Source: Yaniella halotolerans DSM 15476
GTDB taxonomy: Bacteria > Actinomycetota > Actinomycetes > Actinomycetales > Micrococcaceae
Direction: 5' to 3'
DNA length: 64,000 nt
Assembly (NCBI RefSeq): GCF_000420805.1
Contig: NZ_ATVQ01000003.1
Span: forward strand, 186,001 to 250,000
Made by a program: the position numbers and the translations under genes. Of this stretch, positions 8,421 to 18,201 are shown one piece after another (the first letter of the stretch is position 1; each line of letters opens with the position of its first letter). The notes beneath the pieces were generated by a model, which did not search any database, was not told the DNA's origin, and was given only the letters and a program-made list of their open reading frames with translations.

Positions 8421-11400
8421 CTAGGTCGTCAAGGCTTCTTTTTCACGTAGCGCTTGACGCTCGCTCAAGCGCTGCGCGGTACCTTCTGTCATTCGGTAAA
8501 GAACCGGCACAATCACCAAGGTGATTAATGTCGAAGCAACCAATCCACCGATGACAGCAATAGACATGGGTGCTGAAACGAAGCTCGACTGTCCGGCGAG
8601 TCCAAGTGACGGCGGAATCATCGCGCCGATGGTGGCTGCTGCGGTCATGATGATCGGCCGAACACGGTTCTGAGCACCGGCAATAATTGCTTGGTCCAGG
8701 TTCGCGTCGCGTCGTCGGTACTGGTTGATCAAGTCCATCAGCACAATCGAGTTGGTGACCACGATGCCGATGAGCATGAGCATGCCTACCAGGGTGGTCG
8801 CCCCCAACGGCGTGCCGGTGATTAGCAGTGCCAAGATCATGCCTGTAGCACCAAACGGGATGGCTACCAGCAAGATCAGTGGCTGAATCAGGGACTTCAG
8901 CAACCATACGAGTACCACGTAAATCAAGAGGACAGCGGCCGCCATAGCAAGTGCCAGCTGTTCAAAGGTCTTGTCGATTTCTTCGGCCACACCGCCCACT
9001 TCGGCTCGCACCCCGTCGGGTAACTCAGCCTGATCTATGGCTGTGTCGAGCGCCGTGGTTGCAGCGCCGACATCGTCGGTGGACTGGGGAGTGACCGAAA
9101 TGGTCACGGTACGGACTGAGTTGAGCGTGGTAACAGACGGTGCGATATTGACTCGGTTGACCTCGGCAATATCGGTCAGTGGAATGCCAAAGAGATCCAA
9201 CTCTTCGATGTCTTCTACAGTTTCTACAGCTGAGGCGGAATCCATGTGCACATCGAGTTCGGTGTCATCGATGGTGACTTCGGCAACGGGGAAGTCGGAA
9301 GTGTGCGATGCGATCAGTCCCATTGCTTCGGGAACGGTCATACCGTAATTCGCGATTTCGTCCTCGAGAGGCACGATCTCGAGGGAAGGTGCTGCGGCTT
9401 CGAAATCAGATTCCACACGGGCGACGTCGTCGAGATCTTCAAAACTAGCGCTGAGTGTCTCGGTGGCCTCAGCCAGATCGGATTCGTCGAGGGCATCAAG
9501 CTTGATATCAACGGTATCCGAACCGACCATGCCGCCACCGGCTTCAAGCTGGAATTCGCCGGCCGCTGGATTATTTTCGAAGTAGGCATCTAGCGTTTTC
9601 TGGATATCAGATTCAACTTCGGCCTGATCAGCGCTGGCATCGGTGATGAGGGTGAATGATGCTTGGTCAGGGCCACCACCCATCATGCCGCCGCCGATAT
9701 CTGCTTGCACGGTCTCCACCTGTTCAACGTCAGCGAGCTCTTCTTCTATCTCAGCAGAGAGTTCTGACGTGCGTTGCAGGGTTGATCCTTGTGGGGCGGT
9801 GTAGGTGACAGCGTGTATGTTCATGCCGGTGTCGCCTAACAGATTTAGTTTCAGGACCGGTACCAGTGCTAATGAACCGACAAAGATGCCGAGGGCAACG
9901 ACAGCGGTAGACCAGCGGGTCACACGCGATCGAATAGCCCAGGCGATGATTGGACGGTAGAGTCGTGCCATCCAGTTGGTGGTGACTCGAATGTCTGTAT
10001 CCGTCATCTGTGCGGCTTTATCGCCACGGATCTTCTGATTACGCATGAACCAGTAGGCCAATACCGGCACGATGGTCAGTGCCACGAGGGTTGAACCAAC
10101 CATGGCGAGGACTACGGTGAGCGCAAAGGGCCGGAACAGTTCGCCGGCCATGCCTTCGACGAGCAGGATCGGTACAAACACCATGACGGTGACGACCGTT
10201 GAAGAAATCACCGCGGATGAAACTTCGCCCGTAGCCCTGGTAATGGTCCTGAGTTTGGACTCACCTTTGGGCGCCTGTCGGAGGTGTCGCATGATGTTTT
10301 CGATCACGACGATCGAGTCGTCAACCATACGTCCGATGGTGATCATCAACCCGGCAAGCGACATCATATTGACCGTGGTGCCGGTGGCCAGCATGCCTAC
10401 GAACGCGAACAGCACTGACAACGGAATCGTAATACCGGTAATGATGGTCGGACGGAGCGATAACAGGAAGACAAATATCACCAGGACAGCTAGGGCTAAC
10501 CCCCACAGCCCTTCATTGGCGAGTCCGGCAATCGCGTCTTCGATGAATTCAGCCTGGTCAAAGACCACCGTAAATTCGGTGCCCGATCCCATTTGCTGCG
10601 CGGCTTCATCCATCTCAGCTAGGGCTTGTTCGGATACTTCAATGAAGTTCGCGTCATTAGACGGCATCACCAACAGCGTGATCGCTTCATTACCGTTGGT
10701 GCGCGACAGCGATTCGGCTTCAGCCTCTGTCTGTTCGACCTCAGCAACCTCGGAGAGCTGTATTGGCGTGCCCTCGTCTACCGGAATGAGTGTGGCGGCC
10801 AAATCGTCGACGTCGTCGAAGGCTTTCCCAATCGAAATATCTAGAGATTGATCGTTCTCGGAGACGTTGCCACCGGGGAAGACGACGCCTGCATCCTCCA
10901 ACGCATCCACAATGGCTGAACGGTCGAGTCCCTCTGCTTCCAGAGCGTCATCATCGGGACTCAGACGAATAATTTCGTCATTGGCGCCGAAGAGCTGTAC
11001 CTGGGCAATACCCGGAATGTTTTCAATATCGGAACGCGCCGACTGCTCAAAGCGCCGATCCAACTCTGCTGCGGAAAGATCAGAACTGATGGTGACCACC
11101 ATTGCCGGAATATCAGCTGAACCACCAGATAGTGTTGTGGTGGTTGTGCCATCAGGCAGTTGCTCGTCCAGTGAGTTCAATAAGGTGTCTGTTTGGGAAG
11201 CGGCTCGGAAAACATCTGAGCCGTATTCCATTTCCAGCGTCACCATGGAGAAATTCGAACTGGAAGTCGACGACGTCGAAGTCACGTTATCGACCGTGGT
11301 TAATTGCCGTTCTATGGGTTCGGCTACCTGATCGGCCATTTGCTCCGAAGAGGCTCCCGGGTTGGTGGCTGTCACTGCAACCGTTGGTAACTCAACCGGC

Positions 11401-11516
11401 GGGATGAGCTCCCGCCGTAGCATGTTAAGCGAAACGAGTCCCAACACCATGATGACGATGGTGACTAAGGCGATAAAAGCACGATTCTTCATGCTGAGTT
11501 TGACGAGCCAGTCCAA
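8421..11516 (-). CDS. RND-family efflux permease (HAE1/SwrC-like)
   Basis: This 1031-residue inner-membrane transporter is of the AcrB/MmpL-like RND superfamily. It has the usual duplicated layout: an N-terminal TM helix, a large extracytoplasmic loop, six helices, then the same again. IGRMVDDSIVVIEN near 393-406 contains the paired proton-relay aspartates of HAE1 pumps, and GIVVTNSIVLMDL is the matching segment in the second half. A TTG start is chosen because AAGGA lies 5-6 nt upstream; ATG 11492 is the alternative. No membrane-fusion or outer-membrane channel gene is adjacent, as expected for SwrC-like Gram-positive members. Substrate unknown; a drug or lipid/surfactant is possible. Confidence 0.92.
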   Translation of the reverse strand: MDWLVKLSMKNRAFIALVTIVIMVLGLVSLNMLRRELIPPVELPTVAVTATNPGASSEQMADQVAEPIERQLTTVDNVTSTSSTSSSNFSMVTLEMEYGSDVFRAASQTDTLLNSLDEQLPDGTTTTTLSGGSADIPAMVVTISSDLSAAELDRRFEQSARSDIENIPGIAQVQLFGANDEIIRLSPDDDALEAEGLDRSAIVDALEDAGVVFPGGNVSENDQSLDISIGKAFDDVDDLAATLIPVDEGTPIQLSEVAEVEQTEAEAESLSRTNGNEAITLLVMPSNDANFIEVSEQALAEMDEAAQQMGSGTEFTVVFDQAEFIEDAIAGLANEGLWGLALAVLVIFVFLLSLRPTIITGITIPLSVLFAFVGMLATGTTVNMMSLAGLMITIGRMVDDSIVVIENIMRHLRQAPKGESKLRTITRATGEVSSAVISSTVVTVMVFVPILLVEGMAGELFRPFALTVVLAMVGSTLVALTIVPVLAYWFMRNQKIRGDKAAQMTDTDIRVTTNWMARLYRPIIAWAIRSRVTRWSTAVVALGIFVGSLALVPVLKLNLLGDTGMNIHAVTYTAPQGSTLQRTSELSAEIEEELADVEQVETVQADIGGGMMGGGPDQASFTLITDASADQAEVESDIQKTLDAYFENNPAAGEFQLEAGGGMVGSDTVDIKLDALDESDLAEATETLSASFEDLDDVARVESDFEAAAPSLEIVPLEDEIANYGMTVPEAMGLIASHTSDFPVAEVTIDDTELDVHMDSASAVETVEDIEELDLFGIPLTDIAEVNRVNIAPSVTTLNSVRTVTISVTPQSTDDVGAATTALDTAIDQAELPDGVRAEVGGVAEEIDKTFEQLALAMAAAVLLIYVVLVWLLKSLIQPLILLVAIPFGATGMILALLITGTPLGATTLVGMLMLIGIVVTNSIVLMDLINQYRRRDANLDQAIIAGAQNRVRPIIMTAAATIGAMIPPSLGLAGQSSFVSAPMSIAVIGGLVASTLITLVIVPVLYRMTEGTAQRLSERQALREKEALTT

Positions 11517-11623
11517 TGTGGTCCTTATATAACGTATGTATGGGTAGCCTAAGTTCTTGGATCAACTTACCCTAAACGGGTGTTGGGCACTCAACTCCAA
11601 GTTTGACGGAACGAAAGCGATGT

Positions 11624-12676
11624 ATGGACGCACAGCGAAAACTTCGGCCACGGGCCAAACGCGTAGGAGCCTATTTGGCGATTGTGGTGTTCTTGACGAT
11701 GTTCATTCCCACTCCGTACACGATTCAGGCACCCGGGCCGACGTTTGACACCCTCGAGCAAGTCGAGGTGGAGGGTACGACCCACGACATGGTCGAAATT
11801 GACGGGGCTGAGACCTATCCGACTGAGGGGCGTCTGGATCTGACCACGATCTCGGTTTCGGGCCCGCCAACGTCTTCGTCCTTGATTCTTGAAGTGCTGT
11901 ATCACGCCGTGCAACCGTATCCGGCAATCACGCCGGCCGAGTTGTTGTATCCGCCTGAAACAACCGGCGATGAAGTTCGCGATCAAAATGCTGAAGCCAT
12001 GGTGGATTCGCAGTCCTGGGCGGTGGCCGCCGCTTTGGAACATCTTGATCAGGACTATATGCAGCGATTGTTCGCATTGGATTTCACTGAGAACTCCCCG
12101 GCGCAAGACATATTGGAACCCAATGACGAGATCGTGAGCGTCAACGGAACAGAAATTACCGGTCATGGGCAGCTGGTCAATACCATCCAGGAAGCCGAAG
12201 GCGAGCCAGTCGAGATGACGATCCGTCGGAATGGTGCCGAACAGACTCACACCATCCCGGTTACCCAAGGCGAGGACGGGACGTATCAGGTCGGGGTCTT
12301 TTTGGACTCGGAGTTTGAGTTTCCCATCGACGTGGATATTTTCTTGGAAGATGTCGGCGGCCCGTCTGCCGGGTTGATGTTTACGCTGGCGTTAATTGAC
12401 CGTATGACCGAAGAGTCAGTGACCGACGGACGTCACATCGCTGGAACTGGCACCATTGATCCCGATGGCACGGTGGGACCCATCGGGGGAATACAACAGA
12501 AGGTTACGGCCGCAGCATCCGAGGGCGCCACCATCTTTTTAGCCCCCGAACTGAACTGCGAAGAAATCACACATGTACCGAATGACATGACCGTTTATAG
12601 CGTCGACACGTTGGACACCGCACTAGAAATTTTGGATGCGCCCGCAGGTGAAATGAATTACCCCACCTGTTCATAA
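11624..12676 (+). CDS. Membrane-anchored PDZ/Lon-like serine protease (YlbL family)
   Basis: The 350-residue protein has one N-terminal TM helix (about 14-30), an extracytoplasmic PDZ domain (about 150-220) and a C-terminal Lon-type S16 protease domain. The catalytic serine is in GGPSAG (Ser248) and the lysine in GGIQQKV (Lys293), the Ser-Lys dyad of Lon proteases. There is no AAA+ domain, so it works without ATP-driven unfolding. YlbL-type proteins are broadly conserved in Firmicutes and actinobacteria. A TTG at 11605 region opens the frame earlier, but ATG 11624 gives the better membrane-anchor N-terminus. Substrate not known. Confidence 0.9.
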   Translation: MDAQRKLRPRAKRVGAYLAIVVFLTMFIPTPYTIQAPGPTFDTLEQVEVEGTTHDMVEIDGAETYPTEGRLDLTTISVSGPPTSSSLILEVLYHAVQPYPAITPAELLYPPETTGDEVRDQNAEAMVDSQSWAVAAALEHLDQDYMQRLFALDFTENSPAQDILEPNDEIVSVNGTEITGHGQLVNTIQEAEGEPVEMTIRRNGAEQTHTIPVTQGEDGTYQVGVFLDSEFEFPIDVDIFLEDVGGPSAGLMFTLALIDRMTEESVTDGRHIAGTGTIDPDGTVGPIGGIQQKVTAAASEGATIFLAPELNCEEITHVPNDMTVYSVDTLDTALEILDAPAGEMNYPTCS

Positions 12677-12749
12677 GCTGTCAGTTCGCTAGAATTTCAC
12701 TGATTGTACAAAAAATAAGTCGGGCACAGCCCGCAGATAGGGAACTACC

Positions 12750-15700
12750 GTGAGTTTCGGACAAGGATTCGGTGGCATATTCGGCCGCCCGAATGATCCC
12801 TCCGGTGGCTCTGACGATTCCGGCGGCGCTGACCGCGGCAACGGTTTCTCGTCAGGCAGCGGAGGCTCGTCAAATGGCGATGCTACAAGCAGCGGCGGCG
12901 CAGGTTCGCGTCGTCCAGGAGCACTCCTCCTCACACTGATTATTCTCGGTGTGCTGGTGGCACTCTTCGTGCTGTTCACCATGGTCTACACCGAGGTGTT
13001 GTGGTTCAACCAGCTGGGCTACCAGCAGGTCTTCTGGACTGAGTACATCACCAAGGCAATACTGTTTGTTGCTGCCGGTTTGGTGATGGCCGCGATCACC
13101 TGGTTGGCACTACATCTGGCCTATAAATATCGACCAAAGAACTTGGCAGGACAACTGCGTCGCAACGTCGAGCAGTACCAGAAACAGCTCGAACCCATTC
13201 GCCGGCTGGTATTCATTGGTGCCCCAATTCTCATTGGTTTCTTCGCTGGTACCGCCGGGATGAACGGGTGGGAACAAGTCTTACTGTTCTTCAATCAGGT
13301 GCCATACGGCATGGAGGATCCAGAGTTTGGTCTGGATATGACCTTCTACATGGCTACGTTGCCCTTCTTGAACACCTTGGTTTCCTTCCTGGTGTCCGTC
13401 GTGCTGGTCTCAGGTATTGCCGGCCTCATTGTGCACTACCTCTACGGTGGGGTCCGCATTGAAGACGGCTCTGGCATCACAGTGGAACGTGCTGCACGCT
13501 TCCACATTCTGATTTTTGCCGGCATCTACATGTTGCTGCAGGCTGGCCGTTTCTGGCTCAACCGCTACGGCACACTCCAGGACCAGTCTGGTAACTGGGC
13601 CGGTGCGATGTACACGGACGTCAACGCCGTCATTCCTACTTCCACGATCTTGGCTATTGCCGCAATTTTGATTATCGTGTTGTTCATCGCAACCATGATC
13701 ACCGGACGGTGGCGCCTGTCTATTATTGGTGTCGCTGGTTTCCTCGTGGCTGCCCTAATCGCCGGTGCGATCTACCCATTCTTGATTCAGGAATACCGGG
13801 TAGGACCAACTGAGCAGACCATGGAAGCCGAATACATCGAGCGAAACATCGAATTCACTCGTGAAGGCTACGACGTGTCAGATGTGGAATACACCGATTA
13901 CGCAGGTGAAACCGCGGCGGAACGTGGCGCACTGGCCGGTGACGCCGCGACGACAGCAAACGTCCGCCTCATGGACCCCAATCTGCTAAGCCAGACGTTC
14001 GGTCAGCTCGAGCAGTTCCGTCCGTACTACTCGTTCCCAGAAACACTGCACGTTGACCGCTATGAGATCGATGGCGAAGTCCGTGACGCCGTGCTGGCTG
14101 CTCGTGAAGTGAACCCTCCGGGAGATGACTCCTGGGTTAACCAGCACGTGATCTATACCCACGGTTACGGCATCGTCGCTGCGGATGCCTCTGAAGTTGG
14201 TGGCGGTGGACGGCCATCGTTCCTACTGTCAGGTATTCCAACCTCCGGTGTGCTGGCCTCAGAAGATGACTACGAACCTCGTATCTACTTCGGCCAAAAC
14301 TCACCCGACTACTCCATCGTCGGTAATGAAGAAGGCGAACCAGACCGTGAACGTGACCGTCCTCAGGAAACTGGGTCGGATCAGGATACCTCGTACACCT
14401 TCTCCGGTGACGGTGGTCCAGCAGTTGGTGGCCTGTTCAACCAGTTGGCATTCGCCATCAAATTCGGCGCAACAGAAATTGTGTTGTCGCAGGATGTGAA
14501 CTCAGAGTCACAGATCCTGTTCGACCGTGATCCTGTTGAGCGCGTCGAAAAAGTTGCACCGTATCTCGAAGTAGATACCAACACCTACCCGGCCATCGTG
14601 GATGACGAAGTCCAGTGGATCGTCGATGGGTACACCACCTCGGATGCCTTCCCATACTCGGATCAGTCCCAGTTGGAATCGGCTACCACCGATGCGTTGA
14701 ATGTTGACCAGAACCTCACCCTGACCGGTCAGGTCAACTACATTCGTAACTCGGTCAAAGCGACCGTGAACGCTTACGACGGTTCGGTGACCCTGTACGC
14801 CTGGGAACCGGAGGATCCACTGTTGCAAGCATGGATGGAAGTCTATGACGGCACGGTGAAACCGTATTCTGAAATGTCAGCTGAGCTGATGGACCATGTC
14901 CGTTACCCACAGGACATGTTCAAAGTTCAGCGTGAACAACTTGCCCGTTACCACGTGGATGATCCAGGCGACTTCTACGAAAACAACGACGCTTGGTCTA
15001 TTCCAGATGACCCAACTTCAGGCGCTGAAAACGACGTCAAGCTGCCGCCGTATTACATGACCATGCAGATGCCTGGTCAGGATCCAGCGTTCCAGTTGAC
15101 CACGCCATTTATCCCGCAGGAACGTGAGGGCGTCGCCCAGCGAAACGTACTGTACGGATTTCTGGGTGCTAACGGTGACGCAGGAACCGGGGAGGACGGC
15201 GTCAAATCCGACGGCTACGGACACTTGCAGATGCTTGAGCTGCCACGCCAGACCACAACACCTGGTCCTGGACAGGCGCAGAACAACTTCAACTCTGATG
15301 ACACCGTGTCTCGTCAGCTGAACCTATTGCGTCAGGGTGCTTCCGACGTGATCAACGGCAACATGATTACGCTGCCAGTCGCGCAGGGTATCCTCTACGT
15401 CCAGCCGGTCTACGTTCGCTCAACTGGCGAAACGTCCTACCCGGTCCTGCGAAAGGTTTTGGTGGCATTCGGTGACGAGGTCGGCTTCGCTGACACCTTC
15501 GCTGAAGCACTCGACCAGGTCTTCGAAGGCGACGCCGGTGCAGAAACTCCAGAGGAACAGCAGGCAGAAAGTCCAGCTGAAACCGAAGGGGAAGAAGGCA
15601 CCGAAGAAACCGATCAGGCAGAGCCACCGATGGCCGATGCCCCATCCGCGCAGCTTGACGAAGCACTCGAAGACGCACGCGACGCGATGGCTCGTTCGGA

Positions 15701-15857
15701 TGAAGCGATGGCCGATGGCGACTGGGCAGCATACGGTCAGGCGCAAGCCGACCTGCAAGCTGCACTGGAACGTGCAATCGAACTCGACGAGGGTGAAGCC
15801 CCGGCAGAGGACGAAGGTGACGCTGGTAACAGCGACGCCGAAAACGGCTCTGACTAA
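12750..15857 (+). CDS. UPF0182 family large membrane protein
   Basis: This 1035-residue conserved actinobacterial membrane protein (UPF0182/COG1615) has a Gly/Ser-rich N-terminus, then about seven TM helices within residues 50-360. A large extracytoplasmic domain follows, with the family sequence LWFNQLGYQQVFW at the first helix end and repeated Tyr/Pro-rich blocks. The last 150 residues are Glu/Ala/Asp-rich. A GTG start at 12750 is preceded by AGGGAA. No biochemical role is established. Codon choice is strongly biased to C-ending codons compared with neighbours, suggesting high expression. Confidence 0.93.
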   Translation: MSFGQGFGGIFGRPNDPSGGSDDSGGADRGNGFSSGSGGSSNGDATSSGGAGSRRPGALLLTLIILGVLVALFVLFTMVYTEVLWFNQLGYQQVFWTEYITKAILFVAAGLVMAAITWLALHLAYKYRPKNLAGQLRRNVEQYQKQLEPIRRLVFIGAPILIGFFAGTAGMNGWEQVLLFFNQVPYGMEDPEFGLDMTFYMATLPFLNTLVSFLVSVVLVSGIAGLIVHYLYGGVRIEDGSGITVERAARFHILIFAGIYMLLQAGRFWLNRYGTLQDQSGNWAGAMYTDVNAVIPTSTILAIAAILIIVLFIATMITGRWRLSIIGVAGFLVAALIAGAIYPFLIQEYRVGPTEQTMEAEYIERNIEFTREGYDVSDVEYTDYAGETAAERGALAGDAATTANVRLMDPNLLSQTFGQLEQFRPYYSFPETLHVDRYEIDGEVRDAVLAAREVNPPGDDSWVNQHVIYTHGYGIVAADASEVGGGGRPSFLLSGIPTSGVLASEDDYEPRIYFGQNSPDYSIVGNEEGEPDRERDRPQETGSDQDTSYTFSGDGGPAVGGLFNQLAFAIKFGATEIVLSQDVNSESQILFDRDPVERVEKVAPYLEVDTNTYPAIVDDEVQWIVDGYTTSDAFPYSDQSQLESATTDALNVDQNLTLTGQVNYIRNSVKATVNAYDGSVTLYAWEPEDPLLQAWMEVYDGTVKPYSEMSAELMDHVRYPQDMFKVQREQLARYHVDDPGDFYENNDAWSIPDDPTSGAENDVKLPPYYMTMQMPGQDPAFQLTTPFIPQEREGVAQRNVLYGFLGANGDAGTGEDGVKSDGYGHLQMLELPRQTTTPGPGQAQNNFNSDDTVSRQLNLLRQGASDVINGNMITLPVAQGILYVQPVYVRSTGETSYPVLRKVLVAFGDEVGFADTFAEALDQVFEGDAGAETPEEQQAESPAETEGEEGTEETDQAEPPMADAPSAQLDEALEDARDAMARSDEAMADGDWAAYGQAQADLQAALERAIELDEGEAPAEDEGDAGNSDAENGSD

Positions 15858-15880
15858 GGGTTATGAACTGATTCGTCAGT

Positions 15881-15909
15881 TTGCATTCCATTTCCGCGGT
15901 GTGTAGAGT
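15881..15909 (+). promoter_or_regulatory. Putative promoter of the initiator tRNA gene
   Basis: TTGCAT (15881-15886) and TAGAGT (15904-15909) are separated by exactly 17 bases and end 12 bases before the mature tRNA. This fits a housekeeping sigma-A promoter with a start near 15916. Confidence 0.6.
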
Positions 15910-15921
15910 GTAATTACACGC

Positions 15922-15995
15922 CGCGGGGTGGAGCAGTTCGGTAGCTCGTCGGGCTCATAACCCGAAGGCCGCAGGTTCAAATCCTGCCCCCGCAA
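15922..15995 (+). tRNA. Initiator tRNA-Met (CAT anticodon)
   Basis: The 74-nt cloverleaf begins CGCGGGG and closes with CCCCGCA, leaving the C1-A72 mismatch typical of initiator tRNAs. The anticodon stem has the three G-C pairs of GGGCTCATAACCC, the second hallmark of tRNA-fMet. The T arm contains GGTTCAAATCC. The 3' CCA is not encoded (CGA follows the discriminator), so it must be added by tRNA nucleotidyltransferase. Confidence 0.97.
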
Positions 15996-16005
15996 CGAGT
16001 AAGAG

Positions 16006-16034
16006 AAAAGCCCCCGACAAGGTCGGGGGCTTTT
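16006..16034 (+). terminator. Rho-independent terminator of the tRNA gene
   Basis: AAAAGCCCCCGAC and GTCGGGGGCTTTT form a perfect GC-rich stem with a 3-4 nt loop and a T run, starting 10 bases after the tRNA. Confidence 0.9.
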
Positions 16035-16137
16035 CGCATGCCCGGAGTTCTTGTACCCGGTGCACAGCTTCCATGGCGATTTCATTCGGGTGACACTCAG
16101 CAAGCTGTACCAAAATAGTCCTGTTAGGAAAGGACGG

Positions 16138-17439
16138 ATGATGAACGATAACTGGTCAGACGAGGCCCGCGAGCACGGTCGCCGAGACGAACAGCCCACA
16201 GAGACACTAGGGCAGACTCCACCCCCGCCTCCACCAACATCGACCTCACCATATTGGTCTGACCAGCCGTCTGAACCTGCGCAGCACAAATCACGTCGAT
16301 TTGGTTGGCCCGTCCTTCTCACCGGCGTTGTTCTGGCCGGAGTGCTGGGTGGGGGAGCAGGTGGCCTCGCCGTCCACTATGCGGACTCTACCGGTGCAAC
16401 GAGCAGCGAAAACGTGCAAGAGTCACCACAGCTCAATCGCACCGACGATGTCACGCCAACTACCGAAGCAGCCGCCATCGCCTCGCCCTCCGTTGTGACT
16501 TTATCGGTTGGTGGAGACGAGGCCCAAGGCTCAGGCTCGGGGGTCATCCTCGACAAGGAGGGACACATCCTCACGAACAGTCACGTGGTGACCCTGGGTG
16601 GACAAACAGCAGCGGCAAATGTTCAGGTGCAAACCTCTGATGGACAAGTGCACCGTGCCGAAGTAGTTGGCACCGACCCGATGTCTGATCTGGCGGTTAT
16701 CAAAATTGATGCAGAAGGACTCACTCCCATCGAAATGGGCTCCGCTGAAGAGCTGAATGTGGGGGACCAGGCCGTGGCCATTGGTGCTCCAATGGGACTC
16801 TCGGGCACGGTCACCGAGGGGATTATCTCCAATCTTGATCGCACGATCTCCGTGGCGTCCTCGGCCGTTCCGGAAGAACCTGAGATGCCTGAACAGGAAA
16901 GCCCATTCGAATTCGGTCTGCCTGAAAACCAGGAAGTACCCGCTGAACAAGGCCAAATCCATCTGAACGTGATTCAGTCAGACGCCGCTATCAACCCCGG
17001 CAACTCCGGTGGTGCTCTTGTCGACCACGCCGGTCGGCTTATTGGCATTAACGTGGCCATCGCAACGCGCTCAGAAGGCAACGTGGGCTTGGGTTTTGCC
17101 ATTCCTGCCGAATACGCGCAGCGCATTGCAGGTGAGCTCATCGAAAACGGTGAAGCCTCGCACGGCATGCTTGGCGTGTCGATCGTACCGTCGGGTGACG
17201 AGAACATATCCTCAGGCGCTCGTGTGGTCGAAGTCGTCGAAGACGGTCCTGCAGCGGGGGCCAACCTTGAGCCCGATGACGTCATTACTGCGATTGAGGG
17301 AAAATCGGTATCAGATCCGGGCTCGCTGTCAGCAACTGTGCGTGAGTATCCGGCTGGTTCCGACGTCGAACTCACCGTTGTACGCGACGGGGAAGAATTT
17401 ACTGAAACGCTGCAATTGGGCGGTATGAACTCGGGCTAG
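16138..17439 (+). CDS. HtrA/DegP-like membrane serine protease with PDZ domain
   Basis: The 433-residue protein is an S1C (HtrA) protease of the actinobacterial PepD/HtrA type, acting outside the membrane on misfolded proteins. The cytoplasmic N-terminus is Pro-rich (about 28-50), followed by a TM anchor (about 56-80). Catalytic residues are His149 (TNSHVV), Asp184 (SDLAVI) and Ser290 (NPGNSGG). A PDZ domain covers about 345-430. A Glu/Pro-rich insert lies at 245-270 between the barrels. AGGAAAGGA precedes tandem ATGs at 16138 and 16141; either may be used. Confidence 0.94.
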   Translation: MMNDNWSDEAREHGRRDEQPTETLGQTPPPPPPTSTSPYWSDQPSEPAQHKSRRFGWPVLLTGVVLAGVLGGGAGGLAVHYADSTGATSSENVQESPQLNRTDDVTPTTEAAAIASPSVVTLSVGGDEAQGSGSGVILDKEGHILTNSHVVTLGGQTAAANVQVQTSDGQVHRAEVVGTDPMSDLAVIKIDAEGLTPIEMGSAEELNVGDQAVAIGAPMGLSGTVTEGIISNLDRTISVASSAVPEEPEMPEQESPFEFGLPENQEVPAEQGQIHLNVIQSDAAINPGNSGGALVDHAGRLIGINVAIATRSEGNVGLGFAIPAEYAQRIAGELIENGEASHGMLGVSIVPSGDENISSGARVVEVVEDGPAAGANLEPDDVITAIEGKSVSDPGSLSATVREYPAGSDVELTVVRDGEEFTETLQLGGMNSG

Positions 17440-17441
17440 AC

Positions 17442-17468
17442 TGGGCATATGCAACCCGTATATGCCCA
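17442..17468 (+). promoter_or_regulatory. Perfect inverted repeat enclosing the PIG-L start codon
   Basis: TGGGCATAT (17442-17450) and ATATGCCCA (17460-17468) pair perfectly over 9 bp with a 9-nt loop. The ATG start (17449-17451) lies at the top of the 5' arm, so the fold could mask initiation. Confidence 0.6.
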
Positions 17469-18201
17469 TGACCTGGTTAAAAGGTCAGAAATTTCTCGTG
17501 CCCTCGTCATTGCAGCACATCCCGATGACATTGATTTTGGCGCAGCATCCACGATTGCTGCACTCAGCGCCTCCGGTGTGGAATTGACCTATTGTTTGGT
17601 CACTTCCGGAGACGCCGGTGGTTTCGAACTCGACCACTCACGAGAAGCCATGATTGCACGACGGGAACAGGAACAGCGCGACGCCGCGAAAGTGGTGGGT
17701 GTCAGCGACGTCCGATACCTGAAGCATTTGGACGGTTACGTCGAACCTCATCATGAGCTGGTCAGCTCGTTGGTCGCCCTCATGCGTGAAGTGCAACCGG
17801 ACGTCGTCATCAGCCAGCACCCACAACGCAACTGGGACCGATTGCAAGCCTCACATCCTGACCATATTGCGGTAGGGGAAGCAACGGTGCGAGCCGTCTA
17901 CCCGGCTGTAGAGAACCCCTTTGCCTACCCGGACCTCGAGCACCTACCGGCTTTTCGTATCGGCCAACTTTGGATGATGGGTGCACCTGCCGACTTGGTG
18001 AACCTGCGCGTTGATATCACCGATTACGTGGATATGAAGCTCGAGGCGCTGCACAAACATAACTCACAGCACCCAGATCCGGCCGCCATGGACACACGGG
18101 TGCGCAGCGCGCTAGAAGCAAACCACCCGGAAGCTGGCCGTGCTGCCGAAGTATTCCATGTGGTCGCGATCAATGACGAAACTACGTTTGCCGGATTCTA
18201 G
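17449..18201 (+). CDS. PIG-L family deacetylase
   Basis: The 250-residue protein is a zinc-dependent N-acetylglucosaminyl deacetylase-type enzyme. AAHPDDIDFG at 22-31 is the family motif, with His24 and Asp27 as metal and catalytic residues; the later QASHPDHIAVGEA provides the third zinc ligand. MshB and Mca, which act in mycothiol metabolism, belong to the same family. This protein could be one of those or a paralogue; the sequence alone does not decide. It begins just after htrA and may share its transcript. Its stop codon interlocks with that of the convergent sigma-factor gene (CTAG). Confidence 0.88.
   Translation: MQPVYAHDLVKRSEISRALVIAAHPDDIDFGAASTIAALSASGVELTYCLVTSGDAGGFELDHSREAMIARREQEQRDAAKVVGVSDVRYLKHLDGYVEPHHELVSSLVALMREVQPDVVISQHPQRNWDRLQASHPDHIAVGEATVRAVYPAVENPFAYPDLEHLPAFRIGQLWMMGAPADLVNLRVDITDYVDMKLEALHKHNSQHPDPAAMDTRVRSALEANHPEAGRAAEVFHVVAINDETTFAGF

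Noticed and set aside
10072-10851. 259-codon plus-strand frame inside the RND gene
   Set aside because: Ser/Thr/Met-rich translation typical of an antisense shadow; no ribosome site or family match.
12687-12735. Promoter and hairpin before the UPF0182 gene
   Set aside because: TAGAAT is a fair -10, but no good -35 at proper spacing was found, and the CGGGC/GCCCG stem is only 5 bp.
15922-15995. tRNA gene as an integration site
   Set aside because: No repeated tRNA 3' end was seen downstream, and a normal terminator and htrA gene follow.
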